Source: CAVVTR01 sp963751245 (lineage in GTDB: Bacteria > Acidobacteriota > Thermoanaerobaculia > Thermoanaerobaculales > Thermoanaerobaculaceae). Taken from it: 64,000 bases of DNA. Position 1 is the first letter of the stretch. Each line of letters begins with the position of its first letter. The position numbers and the translations under genes were made by a program. The notes below the pieces were generated by a model that saw only the letters and a program-made list of their open reading frames with translations, was not told the DNA's origin and ran no database searches. Shown here piece after piece: positions 17,153 to 25,750 of the stretch. The DNA lies in NCBI GenBank assembly GCA_963751245.1, contig CAVVTR010000002.1, forward strand, positions 307,495 to 371,494, read 5' to 3'.

Positions 17153-19558
17153 ATGCTCGACGACACGCGGCACGCCCTGCGCTCCCTCGCCCGCACGGGG
17201 GGGTTCTCCCTCGTCGCCGTGCTGACCTTTGCCCTGGGGATCGGCGCCACCACGGCCATCTACAGCGTGGTGAGCCGGATCGTGCTGCGCCCTCTTCCCC
17301 TGAGCGAGCCCGACCGCCTGGTGACGGTGTGGACGCGCATGCCGGACGCAAAGATCGACCAGCTCGCGGTGGCCCACGCGGAGTACCTCGACTACCGCGC
17401 GGAGAGCACCCTCCTGGACGGCGCCGGAGCGTACACGGTGCAGCCGGCGACGCTCACCGGCGTGGGTGAGCCGGTCAAGCTCCGGGTGGGGTGGTCGACG
17501 GCCTCGCTGTGGAACGTGGTGCGCATCCCGGCGGCGCTCGGACGGACGATCGCGGAGGGCGACGACGTCAAGGGGGCCGAGCCGGTGGCCGTGCTCTCCA
17601 ACGGTCTGTGGCGGAGCCGCTTCGGCGCCGACCCGGACGTGGTGGGCAGGATGATCGAGCTCGACGGCACCCCGCGCCGCGTGGCCGGCGTGCTGGCGAA
17701 GTCCTTCGACTTCACGCAGAGCGCCCCCGACCTCTGGATCCCGTACGTCCTCGACCCCGCCCGCCGCGACAACCATCACCTGCTCGTGGTCGCGCGCATG
17801 AAGCGGACGACCTCCTTCGCCCAGCTGCAGCCGGAGATGGACGCCATCGTGGCGCACTGGGCGACGCTGTACACCCACTCCCACCCGATGTTTGCGATCC
17901 CCCTGCGGGAGCTCGTCGTCGGACCGGTGAAGAAGCCGCTGGCGGTGCTCTTCGGGGCCGCCGTCCTGGTGATGCTGGTGAGCGCGACGAACGTGGCCGG
18001 GCTGCTGCTGGCGCGCGGCGAGGGCCGGCGGCGGGAGCTCGCCGTCCGCGCGGCGCTGGGCGCGGGCCGGTGGGCGCTGGTCCGCGGGCCGCTGCTCGAG
18101 AGCCTCCTGCTGGCGGCCGGCGGGGGGCTGCTCGGCCTGCTCGTCGCCAGGGTCACCCTGGCCGGGATCCTCTCGCTCCACCAGGACGGCCTGCCCCGGG
18201 TGGGGAGGGCCGCTCTCGACGTCCCGGTGCTCCTGTTCGCGTTCGCCCTCGCGGCGGCGGCCGGCGTCCTGGCCGGACTGGCGCCCGCGTGGCGGATGTC
18301 GCGGCCGGACCTCGCGAGCATCGTGAAGGGAAGCGGCGAGCGGCTCTCCTCGGCGCCGGCGCGCCAGGGCTTCCGCAGCTTCCTGGTGATCGTGGAGACG
18401 GCCATCGCCGTGGTCCTGGTGGCCTCCGCGGCGCTGCTCGCGCGCAGCCTGCTGGAGCTCACCCGCCTCGATCCGGGGCTCGATCCCGACCACGTGCTGG
18501 CCGCGCAGATCACGCTGCCTCCCGCGAGCTACCCGAAGGGCCCGGAGGTCGAGGCGTTCTACGGCAGGCTCCTCGAGAGGCTGGGCGGCCTTCCCGGCGT
18601 GCGCTCCGCGGCCCTGGTCAACTCGCTCCCGATGCGCGACGACGGGCGCCTCATCCTGGTCGGCGGGCCGTGGCAGCCGCCCAACGCGGAGCCCCTCGGC
18701 GTCCAGGTCATGATGGTCACGCCGGACTACTTCGAGACCCTGGGCACCCGGGTGCTGCGCGGGAGGGCGTTTGCGGCGGACGACCGGTCGGGTACGGCGC
18801 GTGTCGCCGCGGTGAACGAGACGGCGGCGAAGGCGCTGTTCGGTGCCGCGGACCCCCTCGCCAAGCCGTTGTCGATCGTCCAGGCGCAGCCGCGCGAGCC
18901 CGCGTTCGAGGTCGTCGCCGTCGTGCGCGACGTCCGTTCCGCCGGGCTCGGCAGCGCTCCCTCGCCGCAGGTCTACCTCCCCTTGTCACAGGCCCTCACC
19001 GACATCCGGGGCGTGACCCGCAACGTCAGCGTGGCGCTGAGGACGGCTGTCGAGCCGACGTCGCTGAGCGCCCCCCTGCGGGCCGCCATCTGGTCGCTCG
19101 ACCCGAAGCTCGCGGTCTCGAGCGTGGAGTCGATGGACGCCGTCGTCACGGCTTCGCTGGGTCCACAGCGCTTCCAGGCCACGCTGCTGGGCTCCTTCGC
19201 GGCGCTGGCGCTCGCGCTGGCGGCGATCGGGCTGTTCGGGCTGCTCGCCCACGTCGTCGGCCTGCGCCGGCGGGAGTTCGGGATCAGGCTGGCTCTGGGG
19301 GCGACGCGGGGTCAGGTGCACCGGCTCGTGCTCCGTCAGGGGCTCACCCTCACCGGGCTGGGTCTGCTCGTCGGGCTGCTCGCCGCGGCCGCAGCGGGGC
19401 GGCTGCTGCAGGGCCTTCTCCCCGGCGCCGGTGGCGCGGATCCGGTCACCCTGGCGGCGACGAGCGCCGTCCTCCTCGCGGTCGCGGCGCTGGCGGCCTA
19501 CGTTCCTGCCAGACGCGCCGCCTCTGTGGATCCCGCCGTCACGCTCCGCGAGGAGTAG
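17153..19558 (+). CDS. ADOP/MacB-type permease, sigma-54 regulated
   Basis: An 801-residue duplicated permease: N-terminal DDTRHALRSLARTGGFSLVAV, first helix, a MacB-like periplasmic domain, FtsX block one (AVLVMLVSATNVAGLLLARGE), repeat helix (FLVIVETAIAVVLVASAALLA), second periplasmic domain, and FtsX block two ending in AASVDPAVTLREE. It has no dedicated ATPase beside it but lies just downstream of the efflux operon's kinase gene and shares its enhancer pattern, so it may use that operon's ATPases. A GTG at 17123 has a GGAGG before it but would lie inside the sigma-54 promoter; the ATG at 17153 matches family starts. Confidence 0.88.
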   Translation: MLDDTRHALRSLARTGGFSLVAVLTFALGIGATTAIYSVVSRIVLRPLPLSEPDRLVTVWTRMPDAKIDQLAVAHAEYLDYRAESTLLDGAGAYTVQPATLTGVGEPVKLRVGWSTASLWNVVRIPAALGRTIAEGDDVKGAEPVAVLSNGLWRSRFGADPDVVGRMIELDGTPRRVAGVLAKSFDFTQSAPDLWIPYVLDPARRDNHHLLVVARMKRTTSFAQLQPEMDAIVAHWATLYTHSHPMFAIPLRELVVGPVKKPLAVLFGAAVLVMLVSATNVAGLLLARGEGRRRELAVRAALGAGRWALVRGPLLESLLLAAGGGLLGLLVARVTLAGILSLHQDGLPRVGRAALDVPVLLFAFALAAAAGVLAGLAPAWRMSRPDLASIVKGSGERLSSAPARQGFRSFLVIVETAIAVVLVASAALLARSLLELTRLDPGLDPDHVLAAQITLPPASYPKGPEVEAFYGRLLERLGGLPGVRSAALVNSLPMRDDGRLILVGGPWQPPNAEPLGVQVMMVTPDYFETLGTRVLRGRAFAADDRSGTARVAAVNETAAKALFGAADPLAKPLSIVQAQPREPAFEVVAVVRDVRSAGLGSAPSPQVYLPLSQALTDIRGVTRNVSVALRTAVEPTSLSAPLRAAIWSLDPKLAVSSVESMDAVVTASLGPQRFQATLLGSFAALALALAAIGLFGLLAHVVGLRRREFGIRLALGATRGQVHRLVLRQGLTLTGLGLLVGLLAAAAAGRLLQGLLPGAGGADPVTLAATSAVLLAVAALAAYVPARRAASVDPAVTLREE

Positions 19559-19569
19559 CGTCCGGCCGG

Positions 19570-19714
19570 GCCTCGTTCCCCGCTGCGCTGGCTGGAACGC
19601 GCCATCGACAAGCACGAGCCGGAGATCTTCGAGCTCCCCTCGAAGGCGATCTGGGACTTCCTGCGCACCGCCCCCCGCTTCTCCGGCCTGCTCCGCAGGA
19701 TGCAGCTCGCCTGA
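19570..19714 (+). pseudogene. Unidentified C-terminal gene remnant
   Basis: The frame reading LRWLERAIDKHEPEIFELPS and ending LLRRMQLA before TGA at 19712 looks like natural coding sequence, with balanced charge and hydrophobic spacing. It has no start codon: upstream it runs straight into the end of the permease gene. It is probably the tail of a deleted gene. I do not recognise the family. Confidence 0.35.
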
Positions 19715-19871
19715 GAGTCGGGACGCGGCCGCCGGGCGAGCCTCGACGCCCCGCCGGGCCCGCGCACCCGCGGCGCCGGCGACACCCGCCGCCACCCCCG
19801 GCCCCGCCTCTCCCGCCGCACCGCCCCGCGAGGCGCGCGGTCCCGCGGCCGCATGGCCGGCGCGAGTGCCT

Positions 19872-21329
19872 CTACTCGGCGACTTGCTGGAGCACCCGCA
19901 GCGCGTATCGGGCGACGGCCGCCGCCGCGGGCGGATCCAGGTTGCCGAGGGCGATGACGGTGTAGCCTTTGTCGAGGTCGAGCTCCATGGCGGCGTTGAT
20001 CCCGGGCGCGCCCCCAGCGGCCGCGAAGCCTCCGCGGCCGTGGCCGGGCGTCGCCACGGCGCCGGGCGCCGGCTCGGCGCCGCCCAGGACCCAGCCGGTG
20101 AAGGCGGGCGACAGCAGGCGGTCCGCCAGGAGGGCGCGGGTGAAGCGGAAGAGGTCCCCGGTCGTCGAGTAGCCGCCTCCGGCGGCCGATCCCCGCGCCG
20201 GCCGCGAGTAGATGTTGCTCCGGAGCGTCCCGGTCTTCCCGTCGCGGGAGTAGCCCTCGGCCAGGCCGGGGACGATGGCGTCGGCCTCGTACCACGCCGT
20301 GCCGGTCATGCCGGCGGGGGAGAAGACGTGCTCCTGGACGTAGTCGTAGTAGCTGCGTCCCGACGCACGGGCGATGACCTCGCCGAGGACGGCGTAGCCG
20401 CCGTTGGAGTAGCGCCGGTCGCTGCCGGGCTCGAAGAGCAGCGGGTCGGCCGCGAACATCGGGAGGAAGTCGGCGTTGGTACGGAAGGCGGTCTTCGGGG
20501 TCGCGGCGAAGCGCTCGCCGAAGAAGTCGCCGATCCCCGAGGTCATGTCGAGGAGCTGCCGCACGGTGACCTTCTCGCGCGCCTCGGCGTTGGGGTAGTC
20601 GGGAAGGACCTGCCCGAGGGTGGAGTCGAGGGAGAGCTTGCGGGCTTCGACCAGCTGCAGAGCGGCGATGCGCGTGAACAGCTTGTTGATGGAGCCGAGG
20701 TTGTACCTGGTGTCCAGACGGTTGGCCGCGCCGTGCTCGCGGCTCGCCAGTCCCCACGCCTCGTGCAGCAGGACCTCGTCGCCGCGCGCCACGAGGACGG
20801 TGCCGGCGAAGCGGTCGGCGGCCGCCTCGGCGGCGACGTGGGCCCGGATGGCGGCGATGGCCTCCGCTTCGCTCATCGCCGGCGGCGGCCCCGCGAGGTC
20901 GGCGCGATCGGCCACGGTCACGCCGATTCCCGCAAGCCAGTGAGGCGCCTCGGGAGTGAACCGGAAGCGGAAGCGGAGCACCTGCCCGGTGGCTCCCTCG
21001 ACGAGGACCGCCATCTCGTCGTCGCCCGCCTTCTCGACGCGGCGCAGGGTCAACCGGCCGGCGTCGCTGCGGAGCTGCCGCGTCATGCCCAGCCGTTGCG
21101 CCGGAGTCGTCGTCGTCGGCCTCACCGGATCGGAATTCTCCGCGAAGAACGCGAGCATCGCGGCGTCGTCGCCGCTGTTGAACGCCGCAAGGTACGCCGC
21201 GACCCGCTTCCCGCTCCCGGTGTCGGGCAGGCGCGGCTCGGCGGGGGATTGGGCGCCCACCCAGGAACTGCACGCCAGGGCGGCGCAGACCATGATCATC
21301 GTGGCCAGCCTTCTCGTCGCGTCACACAT
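19872..21329 (-). CDS. Exported serine beta-lactamase-like hydrolase
   Basis: A 485-residue class C beta-lactamase/DD-peptidase-fold protein. The ATG at 21329 has GGAGG six bases upstream; the signal peptide is ATMIMVCAALACSSWVGAQ. Residues ~35-165 form an extra domain that looks like a small alpha+beta (SnoaL/DUF3887-like) module. The hydrolase part carries the S-x-x-K motif SINK, the Y-x-N motif YSNGGYAVLGEVI, and a late glycine-rich HGRGGF segment in place of KTG. It acts in the periplasm or outside. Its substrate could be peptidoglycan peptides, esters or D-amino peptides; the sequence does not decide. Confidence 0.88.
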   Translation of the reverse strand: MCDATRRLATMIMVCAALACSSWVGAQSPAEPRLPDTGSGKRVAAYLAAFNSGDDAAMLAFFAENSDPVRPTTTTPAQRLGMTRQLRSDAGRLTLRRVEKAGDDEMAVLVEGATGQVLRFRFRFTPEAPHWLAGIGVTVADRADLAGPPPAMSEAEAIAAIRAHVAAEAAADRFAGTVLVARGDEVLLHEAWGLASREHGAANRLDTRYNLGSINKLFTRIAALQLVEARKLSLDSTLGQVLPDYPNAEAREKVTVRQLLDMTSGIGDFFGERFAATPKTAFRTNADFLPMFAADPLLFEPGSDRRYSNGGYAVLGEVIARASGRSYYDYVQEHVFSPAGMTGTAWYEADAIVPGLAEGYSRDGKTGTLRSNIYSRPARGSAAGGGYSTTGDLFRFTRALLADRLLSPAFTGWVLGGAEPAPGAVATPGHGRGGFAAAGGAPGINAAMELDLDKGYTVIALGNLDPPAAAAVARYALRVLQQVAE

Positions 21330-21554
21330 GGGCATCCTCCGGATCGGGCTCGCAGTCCGCCCTTTGGCAAGATGCCCGGCGGACGGGGAACGTCGCAGAC
21401 GAGGCGCCGTGTCCGACGCGTCCGCCCGTCCGGAGCCCGCGGCAACCCGCCTTACTGGGGCCTGCCCCGGGACCCTGCGGAGCGGAGACACCAGGGCGCC
21501 GGGACGGTCAGATCTCTGAGGTGCGCTCGCATGGACCGTCGCGCGCGGTCCGGG

Positions 21555-22301
21555 TCACGCGTCGTCCGGTCCGGCCGCTGCGCGAAACCCGGGATCCCAT
21601 CCCAGCTCGCGCCTGGCCTTCGCCACCGAGACTGCGGGTGACGGCTCGGCGACGTTGTACACGCCGGGGGTGCCCCGCTCGACGGCCAGCGCGGCCGCCT
21701 CGGCCGCGGCGTCCACGTGCAGGGGAGGCGAGCCGGCGGCCACCGTGGTGCCCGTCCCCGGGCCGTAGAGCCACCCGTAGCGGAGGACGAGGCCCTCGAG
21801 CGCGGGCGCGGTCAGCACCGCGCGCTCGAGCTCGACGACGCCCCGCACCGTGACGGCCGCCGCGCCCTCCGCGCCGAGGTCCAGCGGGTCGTCCTCGCCA
21901 TGGGGTCCGGGCCCGGGCGCGTAGACCCACGCGATGCTCTGGGCGATCAGCCGGCGCGCTCCCGCCGCCCGGGCGGCGGCGACGAGGTTTCGTGTCCCCT
22001 CGGTGCGCAGGAGGGCGTTCCGGGTGAGCGCCTCCTCGAGGCGGTCCGGGTCGTGGATGAGGGCGAGGTCCGTCAGCTGGTGGATCACGACCGCCGGGCC
22101 GGCGGCGATCATCTCCCTGGTCAGCGTCGCCGCGTCGAAGACGTCAACGACGACGGGCTTGACACCCTGGCGGAGCAGGGCGTCAGCGCACCCGGCGAAA
22201 CGGGTGGTCCCGAGGACCGTCAATCCGCGACGCACGAGCAGCGGGATGAGCCGCTGGCCGACAGCGCCCGTGGCGCCGGCGAGCCACACTCGCAGGGCCA
22301 A
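21555..22301 (-). CDS. NAD(P)-dependent epimerase/dehydratase-like protein
   Basis: A 248-residue extended short-chain dehydrogenase. The Rossmann motif GATGAVGQRL lies at the N-terminus; strand beta-4 is AVVIHQLTDL; the catalytic region reads LIAQSIAWVYAPG, where a Y-x-x-x-K pair is not obvious. LRYGWLYGPGTGT is the typical substrate-binding segment. The TTG at 22301 is chosen because a perfect AAGGAGG lies seven bases before it, while no good ATG is in frame. The lack of a clear Y-x-x-x-K suggests an atypical or non-redox member. It is monocistronic by appearance. Confidence 0.8.
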   Translation of the reverse strand: MALRVWLAGATGAVGQRLIPLLVRRGLTVLGTTRFAGCADALLRQGVKPVVVDVFDAATLTREMIAAGPAVVIHQLTDLALIHDPDRLEEALTRNALLRTEGTRNLVAAARAAGARRLIAQSIAWVYAPGPGPHGEDDPLDLGAEGAAAVTVRGVVELERAVLTAPALEGLVLRYGWLYGPGTGTTVAAGSPPLHVDAAAEAAALAVERGTPGVYNVAEPSPAVSVAKARRELGWDPGFRAAAGPDDA

Positions 22302-22469
22302 CGTGTCCTCCTTCCGGGGGGCCGTCCTGTTCCAGCGTCTTCGCACCCCGGTGCGCCTCCGCGGACCGCAGAACCGCGTATGGCCGCCGCACCGGCTCGA
22401 ACGGAGGCCGGGCGACGTTCGCCGGGTCGAAGCGGCCGAGACCCGCGGAGGGTCAGGAGGGCGTGCGCG

Positions 22470-22811
22470 CTACCGAGACGGGTTGCGCTCCGGGAGACTG
22501 TTGAGAAGCTGCAGGAGCGTCACGGCCCCCGCTCGGACGGAGGCCCTCCTGGTGCCGCGTACCTGGAGCTCCTCGATGTTCCTCTGCAGGACGAGCAACC
22601 GACAGGGCTCGCAGCCGAGAGGCTGCCCGCCGAGAGTGCCCCACGAGCACGCAGCACAGTCATCCCCACACCCCAGGTCGGCCTGGATCTGCGCCACGTT
22701 GATGAGGCTCATATGGCTCTTGACTCGATCTGCGTGGGCCTCGCTCCGGCCCCGGCGCAGCGCCTCCAAGAGCTCTCGCGCTTGCACAATCCATTGCTCA
22801 GTCTCGGTCAC
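22470..22811 (-). CDS. Small cysteine-rich protein, function unknown
   Basis: A 113-residue frame with natural-looking composition. The N-terminal 45 residues are helical and charged (WIVQARELLEALRRGRSEAHAD). A central block carries CGDDCAACSW and CEPC, five cysteines that could bind a metal. The C-terminus is again helical (LLQLLNSLPERN). Base composition is less GC-rich than its neighbours. No family was recognised. Confidence 0.5.
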   Translation of the reverse strand: MTETEQWIVQARELLEALRRGRSEAHADRVKSHMSLINVAQIQADLGCGDDCAACSWGTLGGQPLGCEPCRLLVLQRNIEELQVRGTRRASVRAGAVTLLQLLNSLPERNPSR

Positions 22812-23045
22812 GTGGACCTCCCACCCGGAACCGCCAACAGCCCGCTGCGAAGTCGCATTCCTCGGCAGGTGGGCACTGAGTGTACGATTGTCACGGGAGT
22901 GTCGGCGCCGGGCGCACCGGACGGGTGGCAGGTCCGACGATCCTGGACTCCACGGAGCGCCAACGTCGCGGCGTCGATGGAGAGCCCGGCACGGCTCGCC
23001 GCCCGAACCGAAGCCGGCGTGGGGGAACCGCGAAGGGCGCTCTGC

Positions 23046-23294
23046 TCAGTGAGCCTCCGGCGCCTCCCTGCGCGCGACCGCGAGCGTGTTGAGGCCGCCG
23101 CGGGAGCGCACGAGGAAGGAGCGGGTGTCGGTCGTCACGGTGAGCAGGCCGGAGAGCCCTTCGGAAGAGCCGCCAGGCCGCCACTCGAAGGCGAGCGCCC
23201 GGCGGCCGGTCGCAAGGTCGACGCGCTCGACCCGGGCCGGCGGCTCGCGGTTCCAGACGAAGAGGGCGTCGCTCCGGCTCGCCCAGGCGGGCAC
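23046..23294 (-). pseudogene. C-terminal remnant of a propeller/kinase-type protein
   Basis: An 82-residue frame reading ARVERVDLATGRRALAFEW and ending LNTLAVARREAPEAH. This resembles the last blades of the TolB/PD40 propellers that follow acidobacterial Ser/Thr kinases (VDLATGR, then TDTRSFLVRSRG before the end). No kinase or further blades lie upstream: the next gene starts just beyond 23400 on the other strand. I read it as a truncated relic, although it could be a very short standalone frame. Confidence 0.4.
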
Positions 23295-23411
23295 GGCTTC
23301 ACCGGCGACCGCTCCCGCCCACCATTCGTGGGCCGGGTGGCCTGCCCGGGAGAGGTGGACCCTGGCCTGGTGGACGTTGCGTCCACGCTACAGTGGAAGA
23401 CGGGGAGGACC

Positions 23412-23951
23412 ATGAAGCGCGCGAAGGACGGCGGCGAGGTCGGCATCCGCGCCGCGACGGCGGCGGACGTCCGCCGGGTGCGCGCGATCGAAAGGGCCGC
23501 GCAACGGCTCTTCGTCGATTCGCCGCACCCGGAGTGTGCGGATCTCGAGCCGATCCCCTCCGACCGGCTGCGCTGGCAGGCCGAGGCCGGCTGGCTGTAC
23601 GTGGCGGTGGACCCCGGCGACCGGCCGGTGGGCTTCATCGCCTGCTCCGTCATCGACGGCGACGTCTTCGTCGAGGAGGTCGACGTCCTTCCCTCCCACG
23701 CCGGCCGGCGCATCGGCGCGCGGCTCCTCGACACCGTCGCGGTGGCCGCGCGCGATCGGGGAATCGGCCGCGTCGTCCTGACCACGTTCGCCGACGTGCC
23801 GTGGAACGCGCCGTACTACGAGCGCCTCGGCTTCCGGCCGCTGCCGGAGGCCGAGTGGGGACCGGAGCTCGTCGAGCGGGTCGAGGAGGAGGACGAATCG
23901 GGCCTGGACCGCACCGCACGGGTGTGCCTGGTCCGGCCGGCGGCTCGCTGA
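23412..23951 (+). CDS. GNAT family N-acetyltransferase
   Basis: A 179-residue acetyltransferase. The GNAT core runs from IRAATAADVRRVRAIE (first strand and helix) through VFVEEVDVLPSHAGRRIGARLL (strand 4 and the acetyl-CoA pyrophosphate loop, R-R-I-G-A) to WNAPYYERLGFRPL (strand 5 and the Y-E-R-L-G-F signature). GGAGG precedes the ATG at 23412. It is convergent with the deacetylase-fold gene, 25 bp apart, with the palindrome GCGGCGCGCGCCGC at 23955 between them as a possible shared terminator. The substrate is unknown. Confidence 0.88.
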   Translation: MKRAKDGGEVGIRAATAADVRRVRAIERAAQRLFVDSPHPECADLEPIPSDRLRWQAEAGWLYVAVDPGDRPVGFIACSVIDGDVFVEEVDVLPSHAGRRIGARLLDTVAVAARDRGIGRVVLTTFADVPWNAPYYERLGFRPLPEAEWGPELVERVEEEDESGLDRTARVCLVRPAAR

Positions 23952-23976
23952 GAAGCGGCGCGCGCCGCCCGCCGGC

Positions 23977-25719
23977 TCAGCCCAGGTACGCTCCCTCCCA
24001 CAGCCCGACGAAGAAATGGCACGCGTTCCTGCCCAGGTTGCGGGTGTTGTAGCCGCCCTCCTGGACCACGACGGTGGGCAGCCCGAGCGCTCCGACCATG
24101 CGGCCGTTCGCGGTGAAGTCGTCGGCCACCAGCGACCACGATCCGAGCGGGTCGAGACGGGCGGTGTCGAGGCCGAGCGGGACCACCAGGAAGTCCGGCC
24201 CGAACGCCTTGACGACCTCGAGCGCCTCGGCCAGCACCTCACGGTAGGCCTCCCCGTCCACGTCCCGTCCGAGCGGGAAGTTGCGGTTGAAGCCGCGTCC
24301 CTCCCCCTCGCCGATCTCGTCGGCGAACCCGGCGTAGTACGGATACTCGAAGCGCGGATCGCGGTGGATCGATACGGTGAGGACGTCGCGGCGCCGGTAG
24401 AAGATGTCCTGGTGGCCGTTGCCGTGATGGTGGTCGAGGTCGAGCATGGCGACCTTCCCGGTGCGGCTGAGGTAGTGCGCCGCGATCGACGACGAGTTGA
24501 GGTAGCAGTATCCGCCGAAGCTCCTGACCTCGGCGTGGTGGCCGGGCGGGCGCACGAGAGCGTACGCGAGCCGGCGCCCGCCCCCGCTCACGGCCTTCGC
24601 CGACGTGAGCGCGCAATCCACGGCCTCCCGGGCCGACAGGAACGCGTTGCCGTTGAGCGGGGTGAACAGGTCGACGCAGTAGTAGCCCAGTCTCTGGATG
24701 AGGTCGTCGGGGACGCGGTCGTAGTGGCGCCGGGGGAACACCGAGGGATACACCACGCGATCGGGACCCACGGCGGTGCAGGCCTCCCGCAGGTAGGCGA
24801 AGTACTCGCGATGGACCGCGGTGATGTGCTCGTCGCCGAAGGCCTCCGGCCGCGCCCGGGCGAACAGCTCGGTCAGGGCCGCCTCGCGCAGCACCGACAG
24901 CAGCCGGGTCGGGACCTGGACGTTCCCTCGCCGCTTGACGTCGTGGATGGCCTGCCGTTCGTTGGAGACGAGCAGGATCCTGTCCTCGTCGGGGATGGTC
25001 CGCCGGTACCCGGACGGAACCACCGCGCGGACGTACCTCGGTTGCCGGATAGCCACCGGGTCGGCGGTGACGGAGGCCACCGCCGACGCCACCTCCTCGG
25101 CGCCGACGACTCCAGCGTACTGCGCCTCGAGCACGATCCTGACCACCTCGCGCGCGTCGTCCCGGCGCAGCTCCGGTTTCTTCCGCAGGCCGTCGTAGAG
25201 CAGGTACCGCGACCCGCCGGGAACACCGGCCGTGACGCGCTCGTACGCCGTTCCCACCAGGGGCCGGAGCCCCAGCCCCTCGAGGAGGATCAGACGCTCG
25301 ACGTTGCCCTGGAGCGTCTCCCGTGTGCGGCAGAGCCGGGGATCGTCCGGGCGGGCCTCGGCGAAGATGCCGATGGGGTCGAGCTCGGGGAGGTGCTCCT
25401 TGAGCCGCTGGTAGAGCGCCTCCTCGATGCCCCGGCCGGAGAAGTCCTCACAGGAGTGGAGCATGTCGAGGAAGACGAACGCCGGCGCCGAGGTGTACGA
25501 CGCGAGGGCGAACCCCTTGATCTCGTCCGCGAGGTCGTCCGCGACCAGCAGGGTGGTCTTGAACTCGTACTTGACCGGGTCCCGCAGCATGTCGGGCAGC
25601 GTCTCCACCCACCCGATCTGCGACTCCGCCAGCTCGAGCCGCAGGATCTCCTGCACCTGCGCGAGCGCGCCTGCATCCTCCACCGCCAGGACATCGGTGA
25701 TTCTCCTGATCCTCAGCAT
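23977..25719 (-). CDS. GNAT-like domain fused to HDAC-fold amidohydrolase
   Basis: A 580-residue fusion. Residues 1-165 look like a GNAT acetyltransferase (IKGFALASYTSAPAFVFLDM, then SGRGIEEALYQRL as the acetyl-CoA loop). Residues ~225-580 are a zinc amidohydrolase of the histone-deacetylase/acetylpolyamine amidohydrolase superfamily with a full active site: H394-H395 (PPGHH), D429 and H431 (DLDHHHGNG), D518 (GLDTARLDPLG) and Y557 (QEGGYN). It would remove acetyl groups from small amines such as polyamines. Opposite activities in one chain are unusual. Good ribosome-binding site (GGAGGGG, six bases to ATG). The gene follows the ATP-grasp/peptidase fusion by 31 bp and almost certainly shares its mRNA. 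Confidence 0.85.
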   Translation of the reverse strand: MLRIRRITDVLAVEDAGALAQVQEILRLELAESQIGWVETLPDMLRDPVKYEFKTTLLVADDLADEIKGFALASYTSAPAFVFLDMLHSCEDFSGRGIEEALYQRLKEHLPELDPIGIFAEARPDDPRLCRTRETLQGNVERLILLEGLGLRPLVGTAYERVTAGVPGGSRYLLYDGLRKKPELRRDDAREVVRIVLEAQYAGVVGAEEVASAVASVTADPVAIRQPRYVRAVVPSGYRRTIPDEDRILLVSNERQAIHDVKRRGNVQVPTRLLSVLREAALTELFARARPEAFGDEHITAVHREYFAYLREACTAVGPDRVVYPSVFPRRHYDRVPDDLIQRLGYYCVDLFTPLNGNAFLSAREAVDCALTSAKAVSGGGRRLAYALVRPPGHHAEVRSFGGYCYLNSSSIAAHYLSRTGKVAMLDLDHHHGNGHQDIFYRRRDVLTVSIHRDPRFEYPYYAGFADEIGEGEGRGFNRNFPLGRDVDGEAYREVLAEALEVVKAFGPDFLVVPLGLDTARLDPLGSWSLVADDFTANGRMVGALGLPTVVVQEGGYNTRNLGRNACHFFVGLWEGAYLG

Positions 25720-25750
25720 CGTCCGCCCCTCCGTCCGGCGTCGCCGGTGT

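Noticed and set aside
23977..25719. Annotation as a histone deacetylase acting on chromatin
   Set aside because: The fold matches, but bacterial members mostly act on acetylated small amines; the operon context points to small-molecule chemistry.
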